35,128 bases of DNA from Ruminococcus sp. (GCA_017534835.1 JAFXVT010000033.1:1-35128), one strand, 5' to 3'. Shown: positions 24,366 to 32,948, counted from the stretch's first letter. Translations and numbers: made by a program. Notes: generated by a model not told the origin, from the letters alone.

Positions 24366-25451
24366 ATGAAAAAGATAATATCAGTTCTTTCGCTTCTCTG
24401 CGTCGCAGCTTCATTCGTAAGCTGCGGTGCGGACAAGGATGACGCATCCGTATCGAAGCCCGACCAGCCGACAACTGCCGAAGCAGCGACCGAGGCAGAA
24501 ACTGAGGCTGAGACCGAGCCCGAGACCGAGGAGCCTACGCTCTCACAGGAAGAATTGCAGAAGATAATCGACAAGGATATGGAATTCCTTGACGGCATCG
24601 AAGTCAGCCTGCTCGATTATTACGTCGGCACTCCGCAGGAGGCAGGCATAGACTCTGACGAAAGCGATAAAGCCACTATCATAACGATCGGTGTCAACTA
24701 CAATGCTCCCGACCTCGATGAGCTCGATTCTATCTCCATTACAAAGGACGGCGAGAAGATAAGCTCCAATACGGTCTCTTCTGTATGGGGAGCCAAGGAC
24801 GAGGACGGCGACCTGTGGGGCATCTACCGCTTCAGATTAGAGGGCGAATATGCTCAGGAAGACGTACAGGTAAGATTCTGGTACGCTGACAGCAATAAGG
24901 TGACCCGTTTTGTCGACCTCGACACAGAGGGCAGCTTTGAGGAAATGGCAGAGATCATGTGCTGGTATGAGGACTCGAACTCCGAAGAGGCTGTGAACGG
25001 CAAGATAAAGCACCCGTATATCTACAAGATACACGACAGATACTGCTTTATCGAATCCTATCACGAGACTCCTCCGGAGGGTCATGACAGCGACAATGAG
25101 CTGGACTACTATGATCAGACATACGCCATAACTCCTCTTGAGGGAGCGTTCGGACCCGTTCTTGCCGATGAGGATGTCGAATTGCAGGCTGAAAATGTAT
25201 TGCCGTACACATATTCCAAGTACATCGGTCTCAGGAACAGCCATTTGGGACAGTACGTTACTTGCTATATCTGCTGCAAGTGGGAAGGCGTTATCGACTG
25301 GGACAATATGTCCGACGAGGAGAAGATGGGTGCTCTGAATTCGCAGGCTTTGATCTATAAAGTTATCCCTATGCAGAGCAGAAGCACATATCTTATCATA
25401 CACAACGGTGAAGGCGAAGACATAAAGTTCAGCTGCTCTATACCGGAATAA
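24366..25451 (+). CDS. Hypothetical lipoprotein with acidic Thr/Glu linker
   Basis: A protein of about 361 residues, not recognised beyond features. The signal peptide ends in a lipobox (SFVSCG, Cys near residue 20). An acidic low-complexity linker follows (about 35-60, runs of TEAETEAE type), then a soluble region with many Asp/Glu/Tyr residues and no motif I can name. Such linkers typically lift a domain off the membrane through the wall. The start is ATG 24366 (TTGGAG upstream), 35 bp after argG with no promoter visible, so it may be expressed with argG. A terminator follows. Function unknown. Confidence 0.8.
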   Translation: MKKIISVLSLLCVAASFVSCGADKDDASVSKPDQPTTAEAATEAETEAETEPETEEPTLSQEELQKIIDKDMEFLDGIEVSLLDYYVGTPQEAGIDSDESDKATIITIGVNYNAPDLDELDSISITKDGEKISSNTVSSVWGAKDEDGDLWGIYRFRLEGEYAQEDVQVRFWYADSNKVTRFVDLDTEGSFEEMAEIMCWYEDSNSEEAVNGKIKHPYIYKIHDRYCFIESYHETPPEGHDSDNELDYYDQTYAITPLEGAFGPVLADEDVELQAENVLPYTYSKYIGLRNSHLGQYVTCYICCKWEGVIDWDNMSDEEKMGALNSQALIYKVIPMQSRSTYLIIHNGEGEDIKFSCSIPE

Positions 25452-25457
25452 AAAATA

Positions 25458-25486
25458 CAGGCAGGGGACGACCTCCTGCCTGTTTA
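25458..25486 (+). terminator. Terminator after the argG-lipoprotein unit
   Basis: An 8-bp stem CAGGCAGG/CCTGCCTG followed by TTTATAATT. The same T-rich tail contains TATAAT (25485-25490), but no good -35 sits before it. Two ATTCA half-sites, 10 bp apart (25489 and 25499), follow and could be weak ArgR contacts. Confidence 0.8.
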
Positions 25487-25526
25487 TAATTCACAGAAAT
25501 TCAGAATTGCGGAAGGCAGGTGCGGT

Positions 25527-25970
25527 ATGGATAAATTTATGAAGCTCGCCATAGGTGAGGCACAGAAGGGGATCCGTGCAGGCCACGGCGGACCTTTCGG
25601 CTGCGTTATCGTCAGGGACGGCGAGGTCGTCGGACGCGGACACAATGAGGTCGTCAGGCAGCACGACCCGACCTGTCACGGCGAGGTAATGGCAATACGA
25701 AATGCCTGTAAGGAGCTCGGAACGTTCGACCTTTCAGGCTGTGAGCTCTACACGACCGCTGAGCCCTGCCCGATGTGTGCAGGCGCGATTATGTGGGCGA
25801 ACATCAGTAAGGTATACTACGGCTGCAATATCGCCGATACCGACAGTATAGGCTTCCGCGACAAGGAATTCTACGAGTCGCCCGAGGATATATCCGAGGA
25901 GCTCGACCGTGCGGAATGTCTTGAGCTCTTTGAGGAATACCGCAATATAAAAGAGAAGAAGCACTACTGA
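25527..25970 (+). CDS. Guanine/nucleoside deaminase, cytidine-deaminase fold
   Basis: A 147-residue zinc hydrolase. The zinc site is His51-Gly-Glu53 (the family usually has HAE) and PCPMC with Cys81 and Cys84. GGPFGCVIVRDG and DPTCHGEVMAIR resemble B. subtilis GuaD (guanine deaminase) more than tRNA deaminase TadA, and the tail (EEYRNIKEKKHY) resembles the GuaD end too. It would remove an amino group from a purine base in the cytosol. It is the first gene before argH (17 bp apart) and probably leads the argH-argB operon, though I see no arginine-specific role. The ribosome site is weak (AGGTG). TadA remains a possibility. Confidence 0.82.
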   Translation: MDKFMKLAIGEAQKGIRAGHGGPFGCVIVRDGEVVGRGHNEVVRQHDPTCHGEVMAIRNACKELGTFDLSGCELYTTAEPCPMCAGAIMWANISKVYYGCNIADTDSIGFRDKEFYESPEDISEELDRAECLELFEEYRNIKEKKHY

Positions 25971-25987
25971 TAGAAGGAGTAAATGAT

Positions 25988-27373
25988 ATGGCAGATATGA
26001 TGTGGGCAGGAAGATTTTCAAAGCAGGTCGACGCAGGCGTGAATGCCTTCAATTCTTCCATTGCCTTTGACGGACGTATGTACCGCCACGATATACAGGG
26101 CAGTATCGCCCACGCTACCATGCTTGGCGACTGCGGCATAATCACAAAGGAAGACAGCCTTACTCTGATCGAGGGTCTGAAGGGTATCCTTGCGGACATC
26201 GACTCCGGCGCACTTGAGCTCGACCCCAACGCCGAGGACATCCATATGTTCGTTGAGGCGGAGCTCACAAAGAGACTCGGCGATGTCGGAAAGAGGCTCC
26301 ACACCTCGCGTTCGAGAAACGATCAGGTCGCAGTTGACCTGCGTCTCTACCTCCGCGACGAGATAGCCGATATTCAGGCTATGGTGCGCGAACTCGCAGA
26401 GACTCTCATCAGGCTCGCAAAAGAGCATACCGAGACGATAATGCCCGGATATACCCACCTCCAGCGTGCTCAGCCCATCACTCTCGCACATCACCTTATG
26501 GCTTATGTGTGGATGCTTATGCGCGATATTGAGCGTCTTCAGGACGCAGCAGCACGTATGAACTACTGTCCGCTCGGAAGCGGCGCCCTCGCAGGTACGA
26601 CCTACAGGACGAACCGTCAGCAGACCTCCGATCTTCTCGGTTTTACGGCTCCTATGCCGAACAGCCTTGACGGAGTTTCCGACCGCGACTACTGCATTGA
26701 GCTCTGCTGTGCGCTCTCGCTCCTTATGACTCATCTCTCACGCTTCTCCGAGGAGATAATCCTCTGGTGCAGCTGGGAATTCAAATTCATCGAGCTCGAT
26801 GACGCTTTCGCTACCGGAAGCTCGATAATGCCGCAGAAGAAAAACCCCGATGTTACGGAGCTTATCCGCGGCAAAACAGGCAGAGTCAACGGCGACCTCG
26901 TTACTCTCCTCACGATGATGAAGGGACTCCCCCTCGCATACAACAAGGATATGCAGGAGGACAAGGAAGCCATCTTTGACGCCGTGGACAACGTCAAGCT
27001 CTGCGTGAAGACATTCACTCCCATGCTCGCAACTATGCGCGTGCTCAAGGAAAATATGAGAAATGCCGCTGCGCGCGGATTCATAAATGCTACCGACTGT
27101 GCAGATTACCTCGTAAAGAAGGGGATGCCCTTCCGCGATGCCTACAAGATAACAGGCACGCTCGTCGCACAGTGCATAGAAAAGGGCGTAACGCTCGAAA
27201 CTCTGCCGCTTGACGATTACAAGGCGATGACAGACCTCTTTGCCGAGGACGTATACGATGCCATAAGCCTGGATACCTGCGTCCGCGAGAGGAAGTCCGA
27301 GGGCGGCCCCTCTCCCGAGGAGGTAACAAAGCAGATAGCTCTCGCGGAAAAGAGACTCGCGGAGCTCGGCTAA
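25988..27373 (+). CDS. argH: Argininosuccinate lyase
   Basis: A 461-residue enzyme splitting argininosuccinate into arginine and fumarate, the last step of the pathway. The N-terminal MWAGRFSK start, TSRSRNDQVAVDLRL and the fumarase/aspartase superfamily signature GSSIMPQKKNPD (residues 277-288, with the catalytic Ser) are visible, and the length is typical. AGAAGGAG precedes the ATG by eight bases. It begins 17 bp after the deaminase and ends 3 bp before the next gene, so it belongs to a tight operon running to argB. Confidence 0.97.
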   Translation: MADMMWAGRFSKQVDAGVNAFNSSIAFDGRMYRHDIQGSIAHATMLGDCGIITKEDSLTLIEGLKGILADIDSGALELDPNAEDIHMFVEAELTKRLGDVGKRLHTSRSRNDQVAVDLRLYLRDEIADIQAMVRELAETLIRLAKEHTETIMPGYTHLQRAQPITLAHHLMAYVWMLMRDIERLQDAAARMNYCPLGSGALAGTTYRTNRQQTSDLLGFTAPMPNSLDGVSDRDYCIELCCALSLLMTHLSRFSEEIILWCSWEFKFIELDDAFATGSSIMPQKKNPDVTELIRGKTGRVNGDLVTLLTMMKGLPLAYNKDMQEDKEAIFDAVDNVKLCVKTFTPMLATMRVLKENMRNAAARGFINATDCADYLVKKGMPFRDAYKITGTLVAQCIEKGVTLETLPLDDYKAMTDLFAEDVYDAISLDTCVRERKSEGGPSPEEVTKQIALAEKRLAELG

Positions 27374-27376
27374 GCT

Positions 27377-27646
27377 ATGAAGAAAAAGGATATAGTATTC
27401 ACCTTCGGTCTGACGCTCCTTATGGGTATACTCTGGGTCGCAGGCGAGGTCGTTATGGGGCTGTGGATAGCTGCTCCGGCGTGGGTACACATTCTGTGGT
27501 TCGTACTGATAGTCGTTGTGACGCTCACTGTCAGTGTGTGGCACTCACTCGTGGAGGACGAATCCGGTCAGCTCGACCCGAAGCGTGAGAAGTACGAGCG
27601 GAAGCTGAACAAGCGCCGCGGTGTCACCGAGGAGGACGACATATGA
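27377..27646 (+). CDS. Small two-helix membrane protein in arg operon
   Basis: An 89-residue protein with two hydrophobic helices (about 6-30 and 38-56) and a highly charged cytosolic tail (residues 58-89, rich in Lys/Arg/Glu). No known domain recognised. It is squeezed 3 bp after argH and overlaps the following zinc-ribbon gene by ATGA, so it is translated with the pathway genes. The pair may act together, but the function is unknown. Confidence 0.75.
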   Translation: MKKKDIVFTFGLTLLMGILWVAGEVVMGLWIAAPAWVHILWFVLIVVVTLTVSVWHSLVEDESGQLDPKREKYERKLNKRRGVTEEDDI

Positions 27647-27972
27647 AAAAGCTGAGGGATATACTCGGCAGGCGTCCGGCAGGATATGAGGGCAGATGCG
27701 GGAACTGTCACGCTGTTATAGATGATGACCCCTACTGCCGTTACTGCGGCACAAAAAACGGCGAGGGCGCATATGAGCCGTTTGAGGACATCGTGCAGTG
27801 CGTGTACGGTCCGCCGCCCGTCGAGAGGGAGCATACCTGCAAAAAATGCGGCTACAGCTGGAAAAGCTGGGCGATGACAGATACCGAGCGCTATTGTCCG
27901 GAATGCGGCGGAAACGTTACCGCCGCGGAAACGGGCAGATCGCTCTTTGAAGAAGAAACAGGAGGAAACTGA
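27643..27972 (+). CDS. Small protein with two zinc ribbons, in arg operon
   Basis: A 109-residue protein with two Cys4 zinc-ribbon units: CGNC...CRYC (residues 19-34) and CKKCGYSWKSW...CPEC (66-88). The second resembles rubredoxin-like or TFIIS-type ribbons. It has no membrane segment and probably acts as an adaptor or nucleic-acid-binding protein. ATGA overlap with the upstream membrane protein, and the argC ATG follows its stop after 1 base. Such tight coupling inside an arginine operon is unusual. Function unknown. Confidence 0.75.
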   Translation: MKKLRDILGRRPAGYEGRCGNCHAVIDDDPYCRYCGTKNGEGAYEPFEDIVQCVYGPPPVEREHTCKKCGYSWKSWAMTDTERYCPECGGNVTAAETGRSLFEEETGGN

Positions 27973-27973
27973 T

Positions 27974-28927
27974 ATGGCAGTCAAGGTTTATATAGACGGT
28001 CAGGAGGGTACGACCGGACTGAAGATACTCGAAAGGTTCGAGGGAAGGAACGATATTGAGCTCATCAGGATAAGCGAGGAACTCAGAAAGGACCCGGCTG
28101 AGCGCGCACGTCTCATCAACAGCGCCGATTACGTGTTCCTCTGCCTGCCGGACGATGCTTCGCGCGAGGCTGTATCGTTCATAGACAAGGACAATGACCA
28201 TGTGCGTATCATAGATGCTTCGACAGCTCACAGAACAAATCCCGACTGGGCTTACGGATTCCCTGAGCTCTCGGCTGCTCACCGCGAAAAGATACAGACT
28301 TCGAACAGAGTTGCTGTTCCCGGCTGCTACGCAAGCGGCTTCAATTCGATAGTTTATCCGCTCGTTGCGAACGGAGTCATACCGGCTGATTATCCGGTGT
28401 TCGCGTATGCGACCTCCGGCTACAGCGGAGCAGGCAAGAAGGCTATCGCCGTATATGAGGGCGATGATAAGCCGTATGAGTTCAACAGCCCCCGTCAGTA
28501 TGCACTCTCTCAGGCACACAAGCACCTCCCCGAGATGCAGGCTGTATCGGGTCTGACCTACAAGCCGATGTTCAATCCTATGGTGTGCGATTACTACAGC
28601 GGAATGGTAGTGAGCGTACCGATACAGACAAGAACTCTCCCGAAGGCTTTCACGCCGGCGGAGATACACGAGATGTACGCAAAGCATTACGCAGGTGCAA
28701 AGCTCGTTGAGGTGATGCCGCTCATGTCCGCGGACGAGCAGAAGAGCTTCTTCCTCGCATCGAATACTCTCAGCGGACAGAACAAGCTTCAGGTGTTCGT
28801 ATTCGGAAGCGACGAGCAGATACTCCTCTGCGCACGCCTCGACAACCTCGGAAAGGGTGCGAGCGGCGCAGCTGTACAGTGCCTGAACATAATGATGGGC
28901 ATCGACGAGACGACAGGGCTTGTCTGA
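27974..28927 (+). CDS. argC: N-acetyl-gamma-glutamyl-phosphate reductase
   Basis: A 317-residue NADPH-dependent reductase converting N-acetylglutamyl phosphate to the semialdehyde. The Rossmann start VYIDGQEGTTGLKILE, catalytic Cys118 in PGCYASGF, and SGYSGAGKK are as in AGPR; the compact form with GQEGTTGL resembles the type 2 enzymes. GGAGG lies 8 bases before the ATG, and the gene begins one base after the zinc-ribbon stop. It converts the product of argB, four genes downstream in the same operon. Confidence 0.95.
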   Translation: MAVKVYIDGQEGTTGLKILERFEGRNDIELIRISEELRKDPAERARLINSADYVFLCLPDDASREAVSFIDKDNDHVRIIDASTAHRTNPDWAYGFPELSAAHREKIQTSNRVAVPGCYASGFNSIVYPLVANGVIPADYPVFAYATSGYSGAGKKAIAVYEGDDKPYEFNSPRQYALSQAHKHLPEMQAVSGLTYKPMFNPMVCDYYSGMVVSVPIQTRTLPKAFTPAEIHEMYAKHYAGAKLVEVMPLMSADEQKSFFLASNTLSGQNKLQVFVFGSDEQILLCARLDNLGKGASGAAVQCLNIMMGIDETTGLV

Positions 28928-28959
28928 GAATAAGCATATCATATAAAGGAGGTCTCGCA

Positions 28960-29400
28960 ATGGAAATACGCAGGATGACTATCGACGATTACGACGGCGT
29001 ATATGCGCTGTGGATGTCGTGCAGGAATATGGGCTTCAACGACGTTGATGACTCACGTGAGGGAATTGAGCGATTTCTGAGACGAAACCCCGAAACAGTG
29101 TTCGTCGCAGTCGAGGGAGACGAGGTCGAGGGTGTTATCCTCGGCGGTCACGACGGCAGACGCGGCTTCATACACCACATGGCGGTGCGCGGATCGTGCA
29201 GGCGAAAAGGGCTTGCAGCGAAGCTGCTCGATACCTGTCTTGAGGCGATGAAGAGGGAGAATATCAGCAAGGTCGCACTTCTGGTGTTCAAGTACAACGA
29301 AGCCGGCAACGCCTTCTGGGAATCTCAGGGATTCACGGTGAGGGATGATCTCAATTACCGCAACAAGGCGCTCCGCGAGCTTATAAGAATAGATACATAA
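28960..29400 (+). CDS. GNAT acetyltransferase in arg operon (candidate N-acetylglutamate synthase)
   Basis: A 146-residue single-domain GNAT protein. The acetyl-CoA loop is SCRRKGLAAKLL (R/Q-x-x-G-x-A type), preceded by the beta-bulge strand HHMAVRG, and followed by NEAGNAFWESQGF. AAAGGAGG gives a strong start at ATG 28960. It sits between argC and argJ, 32 and 13 bp away. Short GNAT proteins are known to serve as N-acetylglutamate synthase in some bacteria lacking the long ArgA. That job here is inferred from position only; many GNATs of this type act on other substrates. Confidence 0.85.
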   Translation: MEIRRMTIDDYDGVYALWMSCRNMGFNDVDDSREGIERFLRRNPETVFVAVEGDEVEGVILGGHDGRRGFIHHMAVRGSCRRKGLAAKLLDTCLEAMKRENISKVALLVFKYNEAGNAFWESQGFTVRDDLNYRNKALRELIRIDT

Positions 29401-29413
29401 GGAGGAAAAAGAG

Positions 29414-30709
29414 ATGGACCTTAAAAAAATAGGAAACGTTAAATTCGTATACGGCGGTGTATGCGCACCGAGAGGATTCAAGGCCAACGGCGTTCAGTGC
29501 GGACTTGCGCACAAGCCGCTCGGAGAGATGGCAGAGGCAAATGCTGCGGCAAACAACGCTATCCCCGCTGCAAAGAAGAAGAACGACCTCGCTATGATAG
29601 TCGCTGACACCGAATGCACGGCTGCGGCAGTATATACAACGAACAAGGTAAAGGGAGCTCCTATCCTCGTAACGAAGGAGCACATCGCTGACGGAAAGGC
29701 AAGAGCTGTTATCGTGAACTCCGTCAACGCCAACACCTGCAATCCCGACGGCTACGAGAAGGCAACGAAGATGTGTCAGCTCGCGGCTGAAGCTCTCGGT
29801 CTCGACGAGAAGGACATCATCGTCGCTTCAACCGGTGTTATCGGTCAGGTGCTCCCCATCGAGCCCATCGCAAGCGGTATCAAGCCTCTCGTTGAAGGCC
29901 TCAGCTACGGCGGCAACAAGAGCGCTCTCGAGGCGATAATGACTACAGATACTATGCCCAAGGAGGTCGCTGTTGAGTTCGAGCTCGGCGGAAAGACCTG
30001 CGTTATGGGCGCTATGCTCAAGGGCAGCGGTATGATACACCCGAATATGGCTACGACTCTCACATTCATCACGACTGATGCGGACATCTCCGTGGAGATG
30101 CTCCAGCGCGCTCTCAGCGACAACGTAAAAGTCACTCTCAACCGTGCGAGCGTAGACGGCGACACCTCCACGAATGATATGGTCTGCGTAATGGCTTCCG
30201 GTACAGCCGGAAACGAGAAGATAACCACTGAGAATGAGGATTTCGGCGTATTCTCAAATGCACTCTACAATATCCTTCTCAACCTCGCACGTATGATGGC
30301 AAAGGACGGCGAGGGCGCAACCAAGCTCATCGAGTGTGCCGTTACAGGTGCAGCTGACGAACAGACCGCCGAGACTGTTGCAAAGTCGGTCGTATGCTCG
30401 AGCCTGCTGAAGTCGATGATATTCGGCGAGGACGCAAATGCCGGACGTATCTACTGTGCAGTCGGCTATTCCGATGCTGAATTCGACATCAGCAATGTTG
30501 ATATTGATATGTCTTCAAAGAGCGGCAGCATCGCTCTCGGACGCAAGGGCTGCGTTACAGCCTTCGACGAGGACGTTGCCAAGAAGGTGCTCAGTGAGGA
30601 CGAGATACAGATAATCGTATCCCTCGGCGAGGGTCCCGGAACAGCAGTCTGCTGGGGCTGTGACCTCACCTATGACTATGTCAAGATAAACGGCGATTAC
30701 CGCAGCTGA
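29414..30709 (+). CDS. argJ: Glutamate N-acetyltransferase / ornithine acetyltransferase
   Basis: A 431-residue N-terminal nucleophile enzyme that moves the acetyl group from N-acetylornithine to glutamate, recycling it; some members also use acetyl-CoA. The self-cleavage motif KGSGMIHPNMATT shows the scissile bond between Ala213 and Thr214, giving alpha and beta chains. It is somewhat longer than average (about 390-410). AGGAGG precedes the ATG, and it follows the GNAT gene by 13 bp. It is clearly ArgJ, so acetyl recycling is present; whether it is bifunctional is not visible from sequence. Confidence 0.96.
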   Translation: MDLKKIGNVKFVYGGVCAPRGFKANGVQCGLAHKPLGEMAEANAAANNAIPAAKKKNDLAMIVADTECTAAAVYTTNKVKGAPILVTKEHIADGKARAVIVNSVNANTCNPDGYEKATKMCQLAAEALGLDEKDIIVASTGVIGQVLPIEPIASGIKPLVEGLSYGGNKSALEAIMTTDTMPKEVAVEFELGGKTCVMGAMLKGSGMIHPNMATTLTFITTDADISVEMLQRALSDNVKVTLNRASVDGDTSTNDMVCVMASGTAGNEKITTENEDFGVFSNALYNILLNLARMMAKDGEGATKLIECAVTGAADEQTAETVAKSVVCSSLLKSMIFGEDANAGRIYCAVGYSDAEFDISNVDIDMSSKSGSIALGRKGCVTAFDEDVAKKVLSEDEIQIIVSLGEGPGTAVCWGCDLTYDYVKINGDYRS

Positions 30710-30755
30710 GCGGACATTCAGGACATCGCCACCAAATGGACAAGGAGAATATGAA

Positions 30756-31622
30756 ATGGAAAAGATCTCAAATCAGGATAAATCGCAGATACTTATCGAT
30801 GCGCTCCCGTATATACAGAAGTACAGCAACAAGATAGTCGTTATCAAATACGGCGGAAATGCAATGACGAACAAGGAGCTCAAGGACGCGGTAATGACTG
30901 ACATCGTCCTTCTCTCACTCGTCGGCATAAAGGTAGTTCTCGTACACGGCGGCGGTCCCGAGATAAGCGATATGCTCAGGAAGCTCAACATCGAGAGCAG
31001 ATTCATCAACGGTCTGCGCTATACGGACGAGGCTACTGTTGACGTCGTAAAAATGGTGCTCTCCGGCAAGGTGAACAAGGAGCTCGTACAGCTCCTCGCT
31101 CAGCACAAGGGCAGCGCTGTAGGTCTTTGCGGTATCGACGGCGAAATGCTCGTTGCCGAGAAAAAGACCACAGAGGACGGTCAGGATCTCGGCTGGGTAG
31201 GCGAGATAACAGAGGTCAACACAAAGCCGATCCTCGATGCTATCAGCAACGGCAATATCCCTGTTATCGCTACTGTTGCGACAGACAAGGAAGGCAACAC
31301 CTATAACATCAATGCTGATACAGCCGCTGCACGCATCGCTGCGGAGCTCGGCGCTGAGAATCTCATTCTTATGACCGATATTGCGGGACTTCTCCGCGAC
31401 AAGGACGATCCGTCCACTCTCATTCCGGCTGTAAATGTCAGCGAGGTGCCGTATCTGAAGATGCAGGGCATCATCTCAGGCGGTATGATACCTAAAATAG
31501 ACTGCTGCGTTGAGGCTGTAAGACGCGGAGTGAACAAGACCGTTATCATCGACGGCAGAGTGCCGCATTCTATCCTCATCGAGATACTTTCCAATGAGGG
31601 AATTGGTACACAATTCACATAA
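30756..31622 (+). CDS. argB: Acetylglutamate kinase
   Basis: A 288-residue amino-acid kinase phosphorylating N-acetylglutamate. KYGGNAM (31-37) and VHGGGPEI bind substrate and ATP. The N-terminal helix ahead of the first strand (residues 1-26, IDALPYIQKYSNKIVV) is the hallmark of hexameric, arginine-inhibited kinases, so feedback control by arginine is likely. The start ATG follows AAGGAG. It is the last gene of the deaminase-to-argB operon: a 147-bp gap with a new promoter follows, but no clear terminator, so read-through into argD is possible. Confidence 0.96.
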   Translation: MEKISNQDKSQILIDALPYIQKYSNKIVVIKYGGNAMTNKELKDAVMTDIVLLSLVGIKVVLVHGGGPEISDMLRKLNIESRFINGLRYTDEATVDVVKMVLSGKVNKELVQLLAQHKGSAVGLCGIDGEMLVAEKKTTEDGQDLGWVGEITEVNTKPILDAISNGNIPVIATVATDKEGNTYNINADTAAARIAAELGAENLILMTDIAGLLRDKDDPSTLIPAVNVSEVPYLKMQGIISGGMIPKIDCCVEAVRRGVNKTVIIDGRVPHSILIEILSNEGIGTQFT

Positions 31623-31652
31623 TAGCTGTGGCAATTATTAAAATTTGTTTAC

Positions 31653-31662
31653 TTGTATACAA
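31653..31662. promoter_or_regulatory. Palindrome TTGTATACAA upstream of argD
   Basis: A perfect 10-bp palindrome 40 bp upstream of the argD -35. It looks like an operator for a dimeric regulator (GntR-like half sites) but is not an ARG box. The nearby TTGATGATTATTGA (31682-31695) matches the ARG-box core at about 10 of 14 positions and overlaps the -35. Confidence 0.4.
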
Positions 31663-31691
31663 AAAATTTACCCGAAGTCATTTGATGATTA

Positions 31692-31721
31692 TTGATTTTA
31701 CATACTGAACAGCGTTATAAT
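31692..31721 (+). promoter_or_regulatory. Promoter of the argD unit
   Basis: TTGATT (31692-31697), 18-bp spacer, TATAAT (31716-31721), about 50 bp before argD. Confidence 0.75.
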
Positions 31722-31769
31722 ATATAATGTAACGGTATCTGTGAAGTATGTTTTTAAGGAGAGATACAT

Positions 31770-32945
31770 ATGAGCAGTGAAAACACCATAAAAAAATTCA
31801 ATGAACACGTTATACAGTCCTACGGAAGGTATCCGCTCGTTATGGAGCAGGGCGCCGGAAGACGCTGCAAGGACGAGGACGGCAGGGAGTATATCGACTT
31901 CGGAAGCGGTATCGGTACCAACAGCCTCGGCTATTGTGACGAGAAGTGGGCTGACGCAGTGTGCGCTCAGGTGAGAACTCTCCAGCATAACTCGAATTAC
32001 TATTATACGGCTGTACAGGCTGAATTCGCAGGGAGGCTCTGCGAAACGGCAGGATACGACAAGGTCTTCTTCGGAAACAGCGGCGCAGAGGCAAACGAAT
32101 GCGCGATAAAGGTCGCAAGGAAGTACAGCTTTGATAAGTACGGCAAGGGCAGGCACAATATCATAACCCTTGTCAATTCCTTCCACGGAAGGACTATCGC
32201 CACGCTTTCGGCAACGGGTCAGGACGTTTTCCACAACTACTTCTTCCCGTTCCTCGAGGGCTTCATCAACGTCGAGGCGAACAACGCAGATGACCTGAAG
32301 GCAAAGCTCGATGATACAGTCTGCGCTGTAATGATCGAGTACGTACAGGGCGAAGGCGGCGTGAACAAGCTCGATCCTGAGTTTGTAGATGCTGTTTATG
32401 AGCTCTGCGCACAGAAGGACGTTCTCGTTATCGCTGATGAGATACAGACAGGCGTCGGCAGGACAGGTAAGTTCCTCGCCGGGGACTGGTACGGCAAAAA
32501 AGCCGATATAACTACACTTGCCAAGGGTATCGCAGGCGGCATCCCGATGGGAGCGTGCCTCGTGAACGAAAAGCTTGCCGGTGTTCTCACTCCCGGCACG
32601 CACGGCTCGACCTTCGGCGGCAATCCCATTGCGTGCGCAGGCGGAATTGCCGTCCTCGACAGACTCAGTACAGAGGGCTTCCTCGATGAAGTCTGCGCTA
32701 AGGCTGAGCACTTCAGGGCAAGGCTTGAAAAATGCAGCGAGGTCGCAGGAGTAAGCGGTCTCGGACTTATGATAGGAATATCTCTCAAAACCAAGAAAGC
32801 GGCAGATGTTGCGAAAAAGGCACTCGAAAAGGGTCTGCTCGTCCTTACTGCAAAGGATAAGGTAAGGCTCCTTCCGCCGCTCACTATTGAGGTCAGTGAG
32901 ATAGACGCAGGGCTCGACCTGCTTTTGGAAATACTGGAGGAATGA
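31770..32945 (+). CDS. argD: Acetylornithine aminotransferase
   Basis: A 391-residue class-III PLP aminotransferase converting N-acetylglutamate semialdehyde and glutamate to N-acetylornithine. Lys252 in TLAKGIAGG holds the cofactor; NSGAEANECAIK, SFHGRT, ADEIQTGVGRTG and GTHGSTFGGNP are typical ArgD motifs. The length is normal. AAGGAGA lies seven bases upstream of the ATG. It starts its own transcript (promoter 31692) with the small unknown gene and argF. In other bacteria the same enzyme can also serve lysine synthesis. The position between argB and argF supports the arginine role. Confidence 0.95.
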   Translation: MSSENTIKKFNEHVIQSYGRYPLVMEQGAGRRCKDEDGREYIDFGSGIGTNSLGYCDEKWADAVCAQVRTLQHNSNYYYTAVQAEFAGRLCETAGYDKVFFGNSGAEANECAIKVARKYSFDKYGKGRHNIITLVNSFHGRTIATLSATGQDVFHNYFFPFLEGFINVEANNADDLKAKLDDTVCAVMIEYVQGEGGVNKLDPEFVDAVYELCAQKDVLVIADEIQTGVGRTGKFLAGDWYGKKADITTLAKGIAGGIPMGACLVNEKLAGVLTPGTHGSTFGGNPIACAGGIAVLDRLSTEGFLDEVCAKAEHFRARLEKCSEVAGVSGLGLMIGISLKTKKAADVAKKALEKGLLVLTAKDKVRLLPPLTIEVSEIDAGLDLLLEILEE

Positions 32946-32948
32946 TGT

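Noticed and set aside
23383-24474. 363-residue minus-strand open frame opposite argG
   Set aside because: argG is intact and conserved on the other strand; this frame has no ribosome site and has unlikely composition.
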